DNA of 40,236 nucleotides from Pseudomonadota bacterium (GCA_021847175.1 JAJZUI010000005.1:1-40236), one strand, 5' to 3'; positions 23,577 to 32,127 are shown, counted from the stretch's first letter. Notes: generated by a model from the sequence alone, not told the origin. Numbers and translations: made by a program.

Positions 23577-24467
23577 TCAGGCGCGACTGCGGCGCCGGTA
23601 CACGATGGTGAGACCGACGAGCCCGACCGCCATGAGGGACATGGAGAACGGCTCGGGGACGGACTGCAGCGTCGTCGTGACCGTCGTTATCATGTTATCG
23701 CCAGGCAGCAGATCGACGGTCGTCGTGTTGGCCAAGTCAAAGGGCGTCGCGAATGACGTAAGGAGCAGAGAGGTCTGGTTGCTCGACTGGGGGCTACCGA
23801 AATTTTCGGTGGACTGTGGGGTCGTACCAATCACAACGCTCAAGGGGTTCGCGCATGTATAATTTGCCGGTGAACTGTTATCGAGCATGCAGCTGATCGA
23901 ACTAAGGGTCGCACTGGCGCTAAGACCAATGCCGAGATGGCTGGAGCTCGAAACCTGGTTAGAAAGAATGGCCTTCGGCGGAGGCGTGAGAAAACCGTTG
24001 GCGGCGGTGAAGATGCTCAAGGTCGGCAAGAGGCTGGTCCCGCTCCCCAGGCCGAGAACGTTGGTCGTCGAACCTGACACCAGGTCATAGTTGGACGCTA
24101 CGCTGGGTCCGGTACTAACAATATTATACATGCTCGTCCCGGAAATCTCGTAATAATCGGTGCCTCCCGACGGCTTTACAGTGGCCAAGCCGGCGATGGC
24201 GTTGGAACCGGTGTAACCAGGGGCATAAATATAGGTCGAACCGCTGAGCGTGCCCACGTAGAAAGGTGTTATCCAGCTTCCCGCAGTCGCTTGTTGCGGA
24301 ACCAAAATGGAACTGCTCGTTCCGGCCACTTGGACATAGATAAATTCTGAACTGGGGCTCAGGTTATAAGAAGGCGTTGGCGTCGCATGCGCTTTCGGCG
24401 CCAGCGCTCCAACGCCCACTGCCAGCAAGCCGCCAAGCGCCAGCTTGGAAAGTGTCCCGGATTTCAT
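23577..24467 (-). CDS. PEP-CTERM sorting-signal protein
   Basis: This is a 296-residue exported protein. The N-terminal signal [27 protein letters not shown] has a likely cleavage after AHA near residue 28. The middle is rich in S, T, G, N and P with no domain I recognise. The C-terminus carries a complete PEP-CTERM sorting tag: VPEP at about 270-273, then the hydrophobic [13 protein letters not shown], then the basic RRRSR end. Such proteins are processed by exosortase and linked to exopolysaccharide or biofilm export; no exosortase gene lies in this window. The ATG at 24467 is chosen over one 12 bp earlier because GGGAG is correctly spaced. Base composition is visibly AT-richer than the flanks, with codons ending in A/T common, suggesting later acquisition. 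Confidence 0.85.
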   Translation of the reverse strand: MKSGTLSKLALGGLLAVGVGALAPKAHATPTPSYNLSPSSEFIYVQVAGTSSSILVPQQATAGSWITPFYVGTLSGSTYIYAPGYTGSNAIAGLATVKPSGGTDYYEISGTSMYNIVSTGPSVASNYDLVSGSTTNVLGLGSGTSLLPTLSIFTAANGFLTPPPKAILSNQVSSSSHLGIGLSASATLSSISCMLDNSSPANYTCANPLSVVIGTTPQSTENFGSPQSSNQTSLLLTSFATPFDLANTTTVDLLPGDNMITTVTTTLQSVPEPFSMSLMAVGLVGLTIVYRRRSRA

Positions 24468-24815
24468 GACGGCTCCCACGTAAAGTTTGTCAAACGACTA
24501 ATTACCCGAAGGCAGGGTTTGGCGCAAGCGGAATTCTTCAATAATTTGTCTCAAAAACGGTAACGCATCACATTTTCATCGATCGCATCAGTTATTTGAG
24601 GCGCTCTCTCCTTGAGATATAGGAAAATAAAGACATGATAGGAGAAACATCCTTGTCGTCGCGTCGAAATTACGAGATAAAAGCGGCATGTCCGTCGCGT
24701 TGCGCCTTGGCCGGAGCTTTTCAGAGTCGTTCTCCGTCGGATGAGATGCCGCGCGGCTTTTGCCCCGGCGTGCCAGCGAGGCTGCCACAAGGCGGCCGTT
24801 CCGCGATGCCCGGCT
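24468..24815. other. 348-bp AT-richer intergenic region
   Basis: This stretch separates the PEP-CTERM gene start from the dnaE2 stop. It must hold the promoter of the PEP-CTERM gene on the minus strand. I see a short perfect palindrome GTTTG-T-CAAAC (24485-24495), about 18 bp upstream of that start, which could be an operator. I found no convincing -35/-10 pair, no sigma-54 -24/-12 element, no RNA gene and no coding region. Composition changes back to GC-rich by about 24,740. Confidence 0.5.
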
Positions 24816-27800
24816 TCAGCGGAAATCGCGCGAGCGGGGCAGTTCGCCGCCGCTGGCGGGGGCGTCGAGCCGGGCCAGCGCCGCGCTCTCGTCCGCGAGG
24901 TGGGTCGCCACCAGGTGCACGACCGCCACCCCCTCCGCGCCCTGCCAGCGCTGGATATGGCCCTCCGCGCGCAGCACCCGCGCCCCCAGCAGGGCCGCGC
25001 GGCAGCGTGCCGAAACATCCGGCCAGATCACCACGTTCACGATGCCGCTCTCGTCCTCGATGGTGGCGAAGACGACGCCGTTGGCGCTGCCGGGGCGCTG
25101 GCGGATCAGCACCAGGCCGCTCACCGCGAGGAACGTTCCGTCCGCGGCGACGGCGGCCTGCGCGCAGGTCACGGCATCCGCCGGCAGCCCCGCGCGCAGG
25201 AAACCCAGCGGATGCCCGCGCAACGAAAGACCGGTGCTGCGATAGTCCTCGATCGCCGCCTCCGCCGCCGCCGGCGGCGGCAGGCGCAGCGCCGAGGGGG
25301 ATGTATCGTCCTCCGGCAGCAGCGGTCGTTCCGCCTCTCGCCAACTTCCCCCTCGCCACCCCTGGGCCGACCACAGCGCCTCGCGCCGCGCGCCGCCAAG
25401 GCCGCCGAGCGCGTCCGCCTCGCCGAGTGCGATCAGCGCCGCCCGCGGCACCGCGCGCGCGAGCGAGGCGAAGTCCGCGAAGCCGGCGCCGCGCGCGGCG
25501 ACCAGCCGCTCCGCCCATTCCTCGCGGAACCCGTCGATCAGCCGCAGGCCGAGCCGCAGGCAGCCCGCCTCGTCCACGGCGCAGTCCCAGGCGCTCGCCT
25601 GCGCGTCCACCCCCAGCACGGCGACGCCATGCTCGCGAGCGTCGCGCACGATCTGCGCCGGCGCGTAGAAGCCCATCGGCTGCGCGTTGAGCAGGGCGGC
25701 CGCGAACACCGCCGGGTGATGGCACTTGATCCAGGCCGAGACATAGACGAGCAGCGCGAAGCTCGCCGCGTGGCTCTCCGGAAACCCGTAGGTGCCGAAA
25801 CCCTCGATCTGGTGGAAGCAGCGCTCGGCGAAATCCCGCTCGTAGCCGCGCGCCACCATCCCCTCCACCATCTTGTCGTGGAAGACGCGGATGGTGCCGA
25901 GGTTGCGGAACGTCGCCATGGAGCGGCGCAGCCGGTTCGCCTCCTCCGGCGTGAAGCGCGCGGCCTCGATCGCGATGCGCATCGCCTGCTCCTGGAACAG
26001 CGGCACGCCGAGCGTGCGCCTGAGCACGCGGGCAAGTTCGTCGGGCGGCCCGTGCACGGGGTCGGGGGCGGGATAGTCGGGCGTCTCCAGTCCCTGCCGG
26101 CGGCGCAGATAGGGGTGGACCATGTCGCCCTGGATCGGGCCCGGCCGGACGATCGCGACTTCTATCACGAGATCGTAATAACAGCGCGGGGCAAGCCGTG
26201 GCAGCATGTTCATCTGCGCCCGGCTCTCCACCTGGAACACGCCGACGCTGTCGCCGCGGCGGAGCATGGCATAGACCAGAGGATCGTCCTGCGGGATCGC
26301 GGCGAGGTCGTCGAGCTTCATTCCCCGCGCGCGCAGCATCGCGAAGGCCCCGCGGATGCAGCTCAGCATGCCCAGCGCCAGCACATCCACCTTCATGATG
26401 CCGAGCTCGTCGATGTCGTCCTTGTCCCACTCGATGAAGAACCGCCCCGCCATCGCGGCCGGCCCTATTGGTACGGTTTCGGAAAGAATGCCGCGCGTCA
26501 GCACGAAGCCGCCGACATGCTGGGAGAGATGGCGCGGCAAGCCCATGATCTCGCGCGCGAGGGCGACGGTGCGCGCGAGCGCCGGGCTCGCGGGGTCGAG
26601 CCCGATCGCCCGCAGCCGCTCGTCCGGCCACGGCACGTCGCCCCATTCTCCTGTGCCCCGTTCTCCTGTGCCATGGTTCCAGCTCTCGGCGGAGAGGGCG
26701 GCCGTCGTGTCCTCCGACAGGCCCATCACCTTGCCCACCTCGCGCACCGCGCGCCGCGAACGGAAATGGATCACCGTCGCCGCTATCGCCGCGCGGTCGT
26801 GGCCGTAGCGGCGGTAGATGTACTGGATCACCTCCTCGCGCCGCTCGTGCTCGAAATCGATGTCGATGTCCGGCGGCTCGCGCCGTTCCGCGGACATGAA
26901 GCGCTCGAACAGCAGCTCGATCTTCGTCGGGTCCACCGCGGTGATGCCGAGCGCGTAACAAACCGCGGAGTTGGCGGCGGAGCCACGCCCCTGGCAGAGG
27001 ATGCCGCGGGCGCGGGCGAAGACCGCGATGTCGTGGACGGTGAGGAAATACCGTGCGTAGCCAAGCTCCGCGATGACGGCGAGTTCCTTCTGCATCGTCG
27101 CGCGCACGTTCTCCGGCACGCCTTGCGGCCAGCGCCGCGCCGCCCCCTCCCAGGCCAGCGCCGCGAGGTGGCCGTCCGGCGTGCGGCCAGGCGGCACCGG
27201 CTCATCGGGATATTCATAGGCGAGCTGGTCGAGCGAGAAGCGGCAGGAATCCGCGACCGCCATCGTGCGCGCGATCGCCTCGGGGCAGGCCGCGAAGAGG
27301 CGCGCCATCTCCGCGGGCGGCTTGAGGTGCCGTTCGGCGTGTGCCGCGAGCAGCGAACCCGCCTGTTCCAGCGTCGTGCTCTCGCGGATGCAGGCGAGCA
27401 CGTCGGCGAGCGGCCGGCGCTCCGGCGCGTGCATCAGGATATCGCCGGTCGCGAGCAGCGGGATGCCGAGGCCGGCGAGGTGGCGCAGCCGGCGCGCATC
27501 GTCGTCGCGCCAGTGGCGGATGGCGGCGAGCGAGAGGTCGCGGCCGAACAGTTGCTGCAGCGGTTTCGGATCGAACGACCCGTCAGCCGGCGGGATCAGG
27601 ATCGCCGCCTGGCCCTCCGCCGCGGCCTCGAGGTCGGAGAGGAACAGGGTGCACTCGCCCTTGCGCGCCCCCTTGCGCGCCCCCTTGCGCCCCTGGGCCT
27701 TGCCGCGCGAGAGCAGGGCGGTCAGCCTGCCCCAGGCGGCGCGGTCCCTGGGCAGCAGCACGAGGTCGGGAGTGGCGTCGGCGAAGACCAGGCGCGCCCC

Positions 27801-28001
27801 GGGCAGGATGCGCGGGGCGCCGGGCCCCAGCTCGCGCGCGGCGGCATGGGCGCGCACCACGCCGGCCACCGTGTTGCGGTCGGCGATGCCCAGCGCCGCG
27901 ATGCCAAGCGCCGCCGCGCGCCCCACCAGCTCAGTCGCGTGGCTGGCACCGCGCAGGAAGGAGAAGGGGGTCGCGACAACGAGCTCGGCATAGGCAGGCA
28001 T
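24816..28001 (-). CDS. dnaE2: Error-prone DNA polymerase DnaE2 (ImuC)
   Basis: This 1,061-residue C-family polymerase is the catalytic subunit of the damage-induced mutasome. It opens with a PHP domain (AYAELVVATPFSFLRGAS, ALGIADRNTVAGVVRAH). The polymerase palm follows, with CQGRGSAANSAVCYALGI, the metal-binding PDIDIDFEHE near residues 377-386, and MKVDVLALGML supplying the third aspartate. GVFQVESRAQM and IVRPGPIQGDMVHPYLRRR are further hallmarks, and the C-terminus has an OB-fold (FLAVSGLVLIRQRPGS). The start at 28001 fits the PHP start, with GAGG upstream, 7 bp after imuB. Two in-frame short duplications are present: a 12-bp unit near 27,657-27,691 (repeating GARK) and a 15-bp unit at 26,646-26,672 (repeating GTGER). 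Expression should be controlled by the LexA box upstream of imuA. Confidence 0.95.
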   Translation of the reverse strand: MPAYAELVVATPFSFLRGASHATELVGRAAALGIAALGIADRNTVAGVVRAHAAARELGPGAPRILPGARLVFADATPDLVLLPRDRAAWGRLTALLSRGKAQGRKGARKGARKGECTLFLSDLEAAAEGQAAILIPPADGSFDPKPLQQLFGRDLSLAAIRHWRDDDARRLRHLAGLGIPLLATGDILMHAPERRPLADVLACIRESTTLEQAGSLLAAHAERHLKPPAEMARLFAACPEAIARTMAVADSCRFSLDQLAYEYPDEPVPPGRTPDGHLAALAWEGAARRWPQGVPENVRATMQKELAVIAELGYARYFLTVHDIAVFARARGILCQGRGSAANSAVCYALGITAVDPTKIELLFERFMSAERREPPDIDIDFEHERREEVIQYIYRRYGHDRAAIAATVIHFRSRRAVREVGKVMGLSEDTTAALSAESWNHGTGERGTGEWGDVPWPDERLRAIGLDPASPALARTVALAREIMGLPRHLSQHVGGFVLTRGILSETVPIGPAAMAGRFFIEWDKDDIDELGIMKVDVLALGMLSCIRGAFAMLRARGMKLDDLAAIPQDDPLVYAMLRRGDSVGVFQVESRAQMNMLPRLAPRCYYDLVIEVAIVRPGPIQGDMVHPYLRRRQGLETPDYPAPDPVHGPPDELARVLRRTLGVPLFQEQAMRIAIEAARFTPEEANRLRRSMATFRNLGTIRVFHDKMVEGMVARGYERDFAERCFHQIEGFGTYGFPESHAASFALLVYVSAWIKCHHPAVFAAALLNAQPMGFYAPAQIVRDAREHGVAVLGVDAQASAWDCAVDEAGCLRLGLRLIDGFREEWAERLVAARGAGFADFASLARAVPRAALIALGEADALGGLGGARREALWSAQGWRGGSWREAERPLLPEDDTSPSALRLPPPAAAEAAIEDYRSTGLSLRGHPLGFLRAGLPADAVTCAQAAVAADGTFLAVSGLVLIRQRPGSANGVVFATIEDESGIVNVVIWPDVSARCRAALLGARVLRAEGHIQRWQGAEGVAVVHLVATHLADESAALARLDAPASGGELPRSRDFR

Positions 28002-28008
28002 CGGCGCC

Positions 28009-29508
28009 TCAAGCGAAGAACCCGTGCAGGAACCAGCGCGGCGGGCGCGGCGTGCCGTGCAGCCCCGCGCGGAACAGCCAGCAGCGCGCACCGTCTATCG
28101 TCTCGACACAGTAATAATCGCGGAGCCGGTCCGGATCGGCGCCGTCGCGCCACCATTCCGCGGCGATGCGTTCGGGTCCGCTCGCGGCGCGGACGCGGTG
28201 CAGGGTTCCCTGCCAGCGGAATTGCAGCGGCGGGGCGTCCGGCACCGGGGCCGTCGCCATGATCGGCTCCGGCCGTGCCAGCAGGCGCAGCGGGCGCGGC
28301 GTCGCGGGGGCGGGCCAGGCAGTCGCCTGCATCACTCCCGCCCGCGCGAGGCTGCGCTCCGGCACGTGGCTCGCGCGCGGCGCCGGGCGCCACAGCCGCG
28401 TCTGCCCCAGCCTCACCGCCAGCGAATCCGCCAGTGCGGCAAGGTCGGCGGCGCGCGCCTCGTGGCCGAGCAGCGCCTGGCGCGGCGCGAGCTTCTCCAG
28501 CGCCTCCGCCGCCAGCGACATCGTCTCGATGCCGAGCCCGGGATCGAGCGCGTCGAGCTGCATCGCGAACAGGCGCGCGAGGCGGGTGGCGTCGCGCATC
28601 GGCCGCGCGGTGCCGACGGCCATCCGCGCCGCGGTGCCGTCGGTGCGCCGGAACAACGCGGAAAAACGCAGCCCGCCGAGGCCGCCGGCGGCGAGTCGTT
28701 CGCAAAGCCGGCCCGCGAGATGCAGGAGCGCGCGTTCGAAGGTCGTGGCCGTCGTTGCCGGTTCCGCGAAATCCAGCCGCTCCTCCCAGGTGGGTGCCGG
28801 CGGTGGCCAGGCGATCGGCTCTTCCTCGCCTCCCAGCGCCTGGCCGAGCCGGCGCACCACGTCCGGCCCATAGCGCGTGGTCAGCGCCGCGCGGGGCAGG
28901 CGGGTCAGCGCCGCGACTTCCCGCAGTCCCACCCGGCGCAGCCCCGCCACGGCTTGCGGCGACAGGCGCAGCAGGGCGGGGGAGAGCCGGGCCAGCGCCC
29001 TCGCCTCGCCACCTGGCGGGCAGACGTGCAGGGCCGGCCCGCCCGGCGAATGCGCCAGCGCCCAGGCGGCGCCGGTGGTGGCGGCGAGCGCCAGACGGGC
29101 CGGGATCGCGAGCCAGGCGGCGATCGCCGCGAGCATCGCGCCCTCGTCCGGCCAGAGTGCCGCGCAGCCGGTGAGGTCGAGCCACAGCCCGTCCGGCGGG
29201 TCGGCGGCGGCCATCGGGCTGAAGCGCGTCGCCGCCTGCGCCAGGGCCTCCAGCGCCAAGGCGTCCGCCTCCGGGCTCGCCGGCAGCACCTCGAGGTCCG
29301 GCAGGATCGCGCGCGCCTCGGCCAGGGTCTGGCCCTCGTGCAGGCCGGGCGCCGGCGGCCAGATCGCGGCGAGGCGGCGCACGCCGCGCTCGCTCGCGAC
29401 GGTTGCGCGCGATTGGGGCGCGCGCGGCCTATCCGGCGGCGCGGATCCGCGATCCAGCCGCGTCAGCGGCCAGGCCGGCAACCAGACGTAAAGCAGGCGC
29501 CGCGTCAT
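28009..29508 (-). CDS. imuB: ImuB, Y-family polymerase-like mutasome subunit
   Basis: This 499-residue protein is related to DinB/UmuC polymerases but catalytically dead. The start RRLLYVWLPAWPLTRLD replaces the usual metal-binding D-x-D-x-F, and GLWLDLTGCAALWPDEGAML stands where the second acidic pair should be. In the family ImuB bridges ImuA, DnaE2 and the sliding clamp. I did not find a clear clamp-binding motif by eye. Little-finger-type segments include LRFSALFRRTDGT and the C-terminal RDYYCVETIDGARCWLFR, which is typical of ImuB. The start at 29508 has a strong GGGAGGAG site. It overlaps the end of imuA by 80 bp and is followed 7 bp later by dnaE2, so the three are one operon. Confidence 0.93.
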   Translation of the reverse strand: MTRRLLYVWLPAWPLTRLDRGSAPPDRPRAPQSRATVASERGVRRLAAIWPPAPGLHEGQTLAEARAILPDLEVLPASPEADALALEALAQAATRFSPMAAADPPDGLWLDLTGCAALWPDEGAMLAAIAAWLAIPARLALAATTGAAWALAHSPGGPALHVCPPGGEARALARLSPALLRLSPQAVAGLRRVGLREVAALTRLPRAALTTRYGPDVVRRLGQALGGEEEPIAWPPPAPTWEERLDFAEPATTATTFERALLHLAGRLCERLAAGGLGGLRFSALFRRTDGTAARMAVGTARPMRDATRLARLFAMQLDALDPGLGIETMSLAAEALEKLAPRQALLGHEARAADLAALADSLAVRLGQTRLWRPAPRASHVPERSLARAGVMQATAWPAPATPRPLRLLARPEPIMATAPVPDAPPLQFRWQGTLHRVRAASGPERIAAEWWRDGADPDRLRDYYCVETIDGARCWLFRAGLHGTPRPPRWFLHGFFA

Positions 29509-30187
29509 CCTCTCCTCCCGGCTCGACCAGCCATTGCCCCTCGGTGCCGCCGCGTGCCGCGAGCAGGCGCAGGTGCCAGCACGGCTCACCCGGCTCGCCG
29601 TGCTGGCACCTGCTTGGCGAGGGCGCGATGCGCCAGCGCGTGAAGGCCGCGGAGAGATCCTCCCGGCCCGCCCTATCCTTCCACCTGGGCCACACCCGGC
29701 GCAGCAGAAGGAACCCCGTGGCACCCTGGTCGAGGCAGGCCAGCGCCAGCCGCCGGCCGCCCAGCCTTCCCGTAGCGGCGATCTCGCCACCCCCGATCTC
29801 GCCAACCGTCGTCACCCCGGCGCGCAGCCCCGTCTCCATCGCCGCGAGGCTCGCTGTGTCGTCCGCCGGTGCCGCGAGCAGCAGCCGCGCGGGGTCGAGC
29901 CCGAAGCGGATCAGCCCGGCAGGGAACAGGTCCGCGCGCGGCGAGATCCACAGCACCGGCCCGGCAAGCCGCCCGAGGATGCAGGCCACGAACCCGGTGC
30001 CGGCGCCGCCGGTTCCGCCCGCCGGCCCCGCCTCCGCCACCGCGTGCAGCGCGCCCAACGCCAGCCCGCCACCCAGCGCCGCGTCCAGCGCCCGAGGGCC
30101 GAGCGGCAGGCGCCCGTGGCGGGCCAGCGGCGGCAGCGCGGCGCGCAGCCTGGCGAGCGTGGCGGTGGTGGGGTTTGGGTCCGGCAT
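29429..30187 (-). CDS. imuA: ImuA, RecA-like mutasome accessory protein
   Basis: This 252-residue protein is first in the SOS mutagenesis operon. ImuA proteins resemble RecA/SulA, and in the cassette they support DnaE2-dependent mutagenesis, probably by controlling RecA. Visible segments are PLGPRALDAALGGGLALGALHAV at the start of the RecA-like core, GPVLWISPRADLFPAGL, RRLALACLDQGATGFLLLRR, and the C-terminal CWHLRLLAARGG and QWLVEP. No intact Walker A GxxxxGKT is seen, as in other ImuA proteins. Its last 26 codons overlap imuB. A perfect 16-bp inverted repeat sits in the coding sequence (29569-29613). The ATG at 30187 lies 4 nt from the LexA box with no Shine-Dalgarno site, so the mRNA may be leaderless or nearly so. 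Confidence 0.9.
   Translation of the reverse strand: MPDPNPTTATLARLRAALPPLARHGRLPLGPRALDAALGGGLALGALHAVAEAGPAGGTGGAGTGFVACILGRLAGPVLWISPRADLFPAGLIRFGLDPARLLLAAPADDTASLAAMETGLRAGVTTVGEIGGGEIAATGRLGGRRLALACLDQGATGFLLLRRVWPRWKDRAGREDLSAAFTRWRIAPSPSRCQHGEPGEPCWHLRLLAARGGTEGQWLVEPGGEDDAAPALRLVAGLAADAAGSRIRAAG
29569..29613. repeat. Perfect 16-bp inverted repeat inside imuA
   Basis: GCAGGTGCCAGCACGG (29569-29584) and its exact reverse complement (29598-29613) are separated by 13 nt. The repeat lies within the C-terminal coding part of imuA, upstream of the imuB start, and would form a very stable mRNA hairpin or DNA cruciform. Confidence 0.8.
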
Positions 30188-30191
30188 CGAT

Positions 30192-30206
30192 GTTCACGTT
30201 ATGTTC
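30192..30206. promoter_or_regulatory. LexA (SOS) box, alphaproteobacterial type
   Basis: The sequence reads GTTC-ACGTTAT-GTTC, an exact match to the direct-repeat GTTC-N7-GTTC operator of alphaproteobacterial LexA. It lies 4 nt before the imuA start codon. On the minus strand a CATAAC element overlapping the box could act as -10. The divergent vWA gene starts about 120 bp away on the other strand. Confidence 0.88.
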
Positions 30207-30328
30207 TCATCGATTCCCGAACCCCCCTCCGGAGTCAAGCGTTTCCGGTTCGAGCGTCGCCGAGCGGGCGCCAGAGGCCCGCGCGGATTCTTCTCGCCTT
30301 GGCCGCCGACCGGGGGCAAGCTTTGCAT

Positions 30329-31057
30329 GTGCGGTGGCTTCTCCTGCTGCTGGCCGGCCTCGCCGCCGCGGTGCCCGCCGCGGCACAGACCCAGCTTGTT
30401 GCCGGCCTGCCTCCGCAAAAGGTGGACGTGGCGCTGGTGCTGCTCAGCGACGTCTCGGGCTCGATCAACGACGGCGAGTTCCACCTGGAGAAGCAGGGCT
30501 ACCGCGCCGCCTTTGCCGACCCCGGCGTGATCGCGGCGATCCGCTCGGGCGTGCGCGGGCGCATCGCGGTCGCCTACGTGGAGTTCGCCGGCGCCGAGCA
30601 GCAGCGTGTCGTGGTCGGCTGGCGCGTGCTTGCCAACGGGCACGACGCGCGCGCCTTCGGGGCCGCGATCGCGGCGGCGCCGCGCAGCTTCGCCGGGCGC
30701 ACCTCGATCAGCGACGGCATCGTCGCGGCCCTCGCCCTGCTGCACCAGGCACCGTTTCGGGCGCAGCGGCACGTGATCGATGTCTGCGGGGACGGCACCA
30801 ACAATTCCGGCCCGCGCATCGCCCTCGCGCGCGCGGCGGCGGCGCGGGCGGGCGTGGTGATCAACGCGCTCGCCCTCATCAACAAATGGCCGCAAGGCTA
30901 TCTCTACGGCGGTTATCGGATTCCCGGCGGGCTCACCAAGTACTTCAGCGACCAGGTGATCGGCGGGCGCGGCAGTTTCGCGCTCGAGGCGGACGGGGTG
31001 GCGAGCTTCGCCGACGCGATGCGGCGCAAGCTGCGCCAGGAAATCGCCTCGCGCTGA
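30329..31057 (+). CDS. Secreted von Willebrand factor A-like protein (DUF1194)
   Basis: This is a 242-residue exported protein. The signal peptide RWLLLLLAGLAAAVPAAAQ leads into a vWA fold. The metal-ion-dependent adhesion site motif DVSGS is at residues 41-45 within ALVLLSDVSGSINDGEF, followed by AVAYVEFAG, RTSISDGIVAAL and VIDVCGDGTNNSG. The whole pattern matches DUF1194, a periplasmic family of unknown function. The start is a GTG at 30329; an in-frame TTG at 30323 is an alternative. It is transcribed divergently from imuA. The stop codon lies inside a short tandem repeat of GCGCTGAAGGGGG units. Confidence 0.82.
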   Translation: MRWLLLLLAGLAAAVPAAAQTQLVAGLPPQKVDVALVLLSDVSGSINDGEFHLEKQGYRAAFADPGVIAAIRSGVRGRIAVAYVEFAGAEQQRVVVGWRVLANGHDARAFGAAIAAAPRSFAGRTSISDGIVAALALLHQAPFRAQRHVIDVCGDGTNNSGPRIALARAAAARAGVVINALALINKWPQGYLYGGYRIPGGLTKYFSDQVIGGRGSFALEADGVASFADAMRRKLRQEIASR

Positions 31058-31102
31058 AGGGGGGCGCTGAAGGGGGGGCGCTGAAGGGGGACGGCGCTGA
31101 AC
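31051..31102. repeat. Short tandem repeat at the end of the vWA gene
   Basis: Three to four imperfect copies of GCGCTGAAGGGGG, differing in the length of the G-run, start at the last codons of the vWA gene and continue into the intergenic space. The G-run differences look like replication slippage. Confidence 0.7.
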
Positions 31103-31181
31103 GGCTGGCCTGCGGCCGCGGGGGTTGAGGCGCCGCCGCCCCGCGCGCAGGATCGCCGCCTTTCCTGGGGGAGAATTCGGC

Positions 31182-32120
31182 ATGGAAATGCGCAATCTCG
31201 GTGCGAGCGGCCTGCGTGTGTCGGCGATCGGGCTCGGCTGCAACAATTTCGGCGCCCGCATCGATCTCGCCGCGACGCGCGCGGTGATCCACGAAGCGGT
31301 CGATGCCGGCATCACGCTGTTCGACACGGCGGATGTCTATGGCGAGCGCGGCGGCTCGGAGACCGCGATGGGGCAGGTGATCGACGCCTCGATGCGCAAG
31401 CGTATCGTCCTCGCGACCAAGTTCGGCCTGGCGATGCAGGACGGCGGCGAGCACCAGGGTGGGTCGCGCGCGTGGATCATGCGCGCGGTCGAGGACAGCC
31501 TCTCGCGCCTCAAGACCGACTGGATCGACCTCTACCAGCTGCACACGCCCGACCCGCGCACGCCGATCGCCGAGACGTTGCGCGCGCTCGACGACCTCGT
31601 GCGCGCCGGCAAGGTCCGCTATGTCGGCGTCTCCAACATGCCGGCGTGGCAGGTGGTGGAGGCGAACGCGATCGCACGGCAGATGGGTCTCACGTCCTTC
31701 GTTTCCTGCCAGGACGAGTATTCGCTGCTGGTGCGCAAGGCGGAGGCGGAGCTGATGCCGATGATGCGCGCGCAGGGGATCGGGCTGCTGCCCTATTTCC
31801 CGCTCGCCTCGGGCCTGCTCTCCGGCAAGTACCGCCGCAACGCGCCGATGCCGGAAGGGGCCAGGCTCACCAAGACGCAGCGGCTGGCGGACCGCTACCT
31901 TACCGAAACGAACTGGAAGCGCTCGGAAAAGCTCGCCGAGTATGCCGAGGCGCATGGCCGCACGCTGCTCGACCTCGCCTTCGCCTGGCTGCTCGCCAAG
32001 GCGCCGGTCGCGAGCGTGATTGCCGGGGCGACCAAGCCGGAGCAGATCCGCCAGAATGTCGCCGCCGGCGGCTGGGCGCTCGATGCGGCTTCGGTCGCGG
32101 AGATCGAGGCGATCGGCTGA
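31182..32120 (+). CDS. Aldo/keto reductase
   Basis: This is a 312-residue cytoplasmic NADPH-dependent oxidoreductase with a TIM barrel. The start MEMRNLGASGLRVSAIGLGC is typical. The catalytic tetrad is visible as Asp48 and Tyr53 in LFDTADVYGE, Lys80 in ATKFG, and His121 in YQLHTPD. The cofactor end ASVIAGATKPEQIRQNVAA is also standard. It belongs to the subgroup related to voltage-gated-channel beta subunits and YajO/YghZ-like proteins. The natural substrate cannot be predicted. The ATG at 31182 follows a GGGGAGAA site. It is convergent with the MarR-type gene, and the two share a stem-loop. Confidence 0.92.
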   Translation: MEMRNLGASGLRVSAIGLGCNNFGARIDLAATRAVIHEAVDAGITLFDTADVYGERGGSETAMGQVIDASMRKRIVLATKFGLAMQDGGEHQGGSRAWIMRAVEDSLSRLKTDWIDLYQLHTPDPRTPIAETLRALDDLVRAGKVRYVGVSNMPAWQVVEANAIARQMGLTSFVSCQDEYSLLVRKAEAELMPMMRAQGIGLLPYFPLASGLLSGKYRRNAPMPEGARLTKTQRLADRYLTETNWKRSEKLAEYAEAHGRTLLDLAFAWLLAKAPVASVIAGATKPEQIRQNVAAGGWALDAASVAEIEAIG

Positions 32121-32127
32121 AGCCGGG

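Noticed and set aside
24480-24620. Sigma-54 promoter for the PEP-CTERM gene
   Set aside because: Known for some PEP-CTERM genes, but no GG-N10-GC element with the right surroundings is present.
24741-28262. Very long open frame antisense to dnaE2
   Set aside because: It mirrors the high-GC coding bias of the opposite strand, is rich in R, A, H and Q with no motif, and overlaps a complete DnaE2.
31051-31102. CRISPR-like or mobile repeat
   Set aside because: The copies are contiguous, short and differ only in G-run length, which fits replication slippage.
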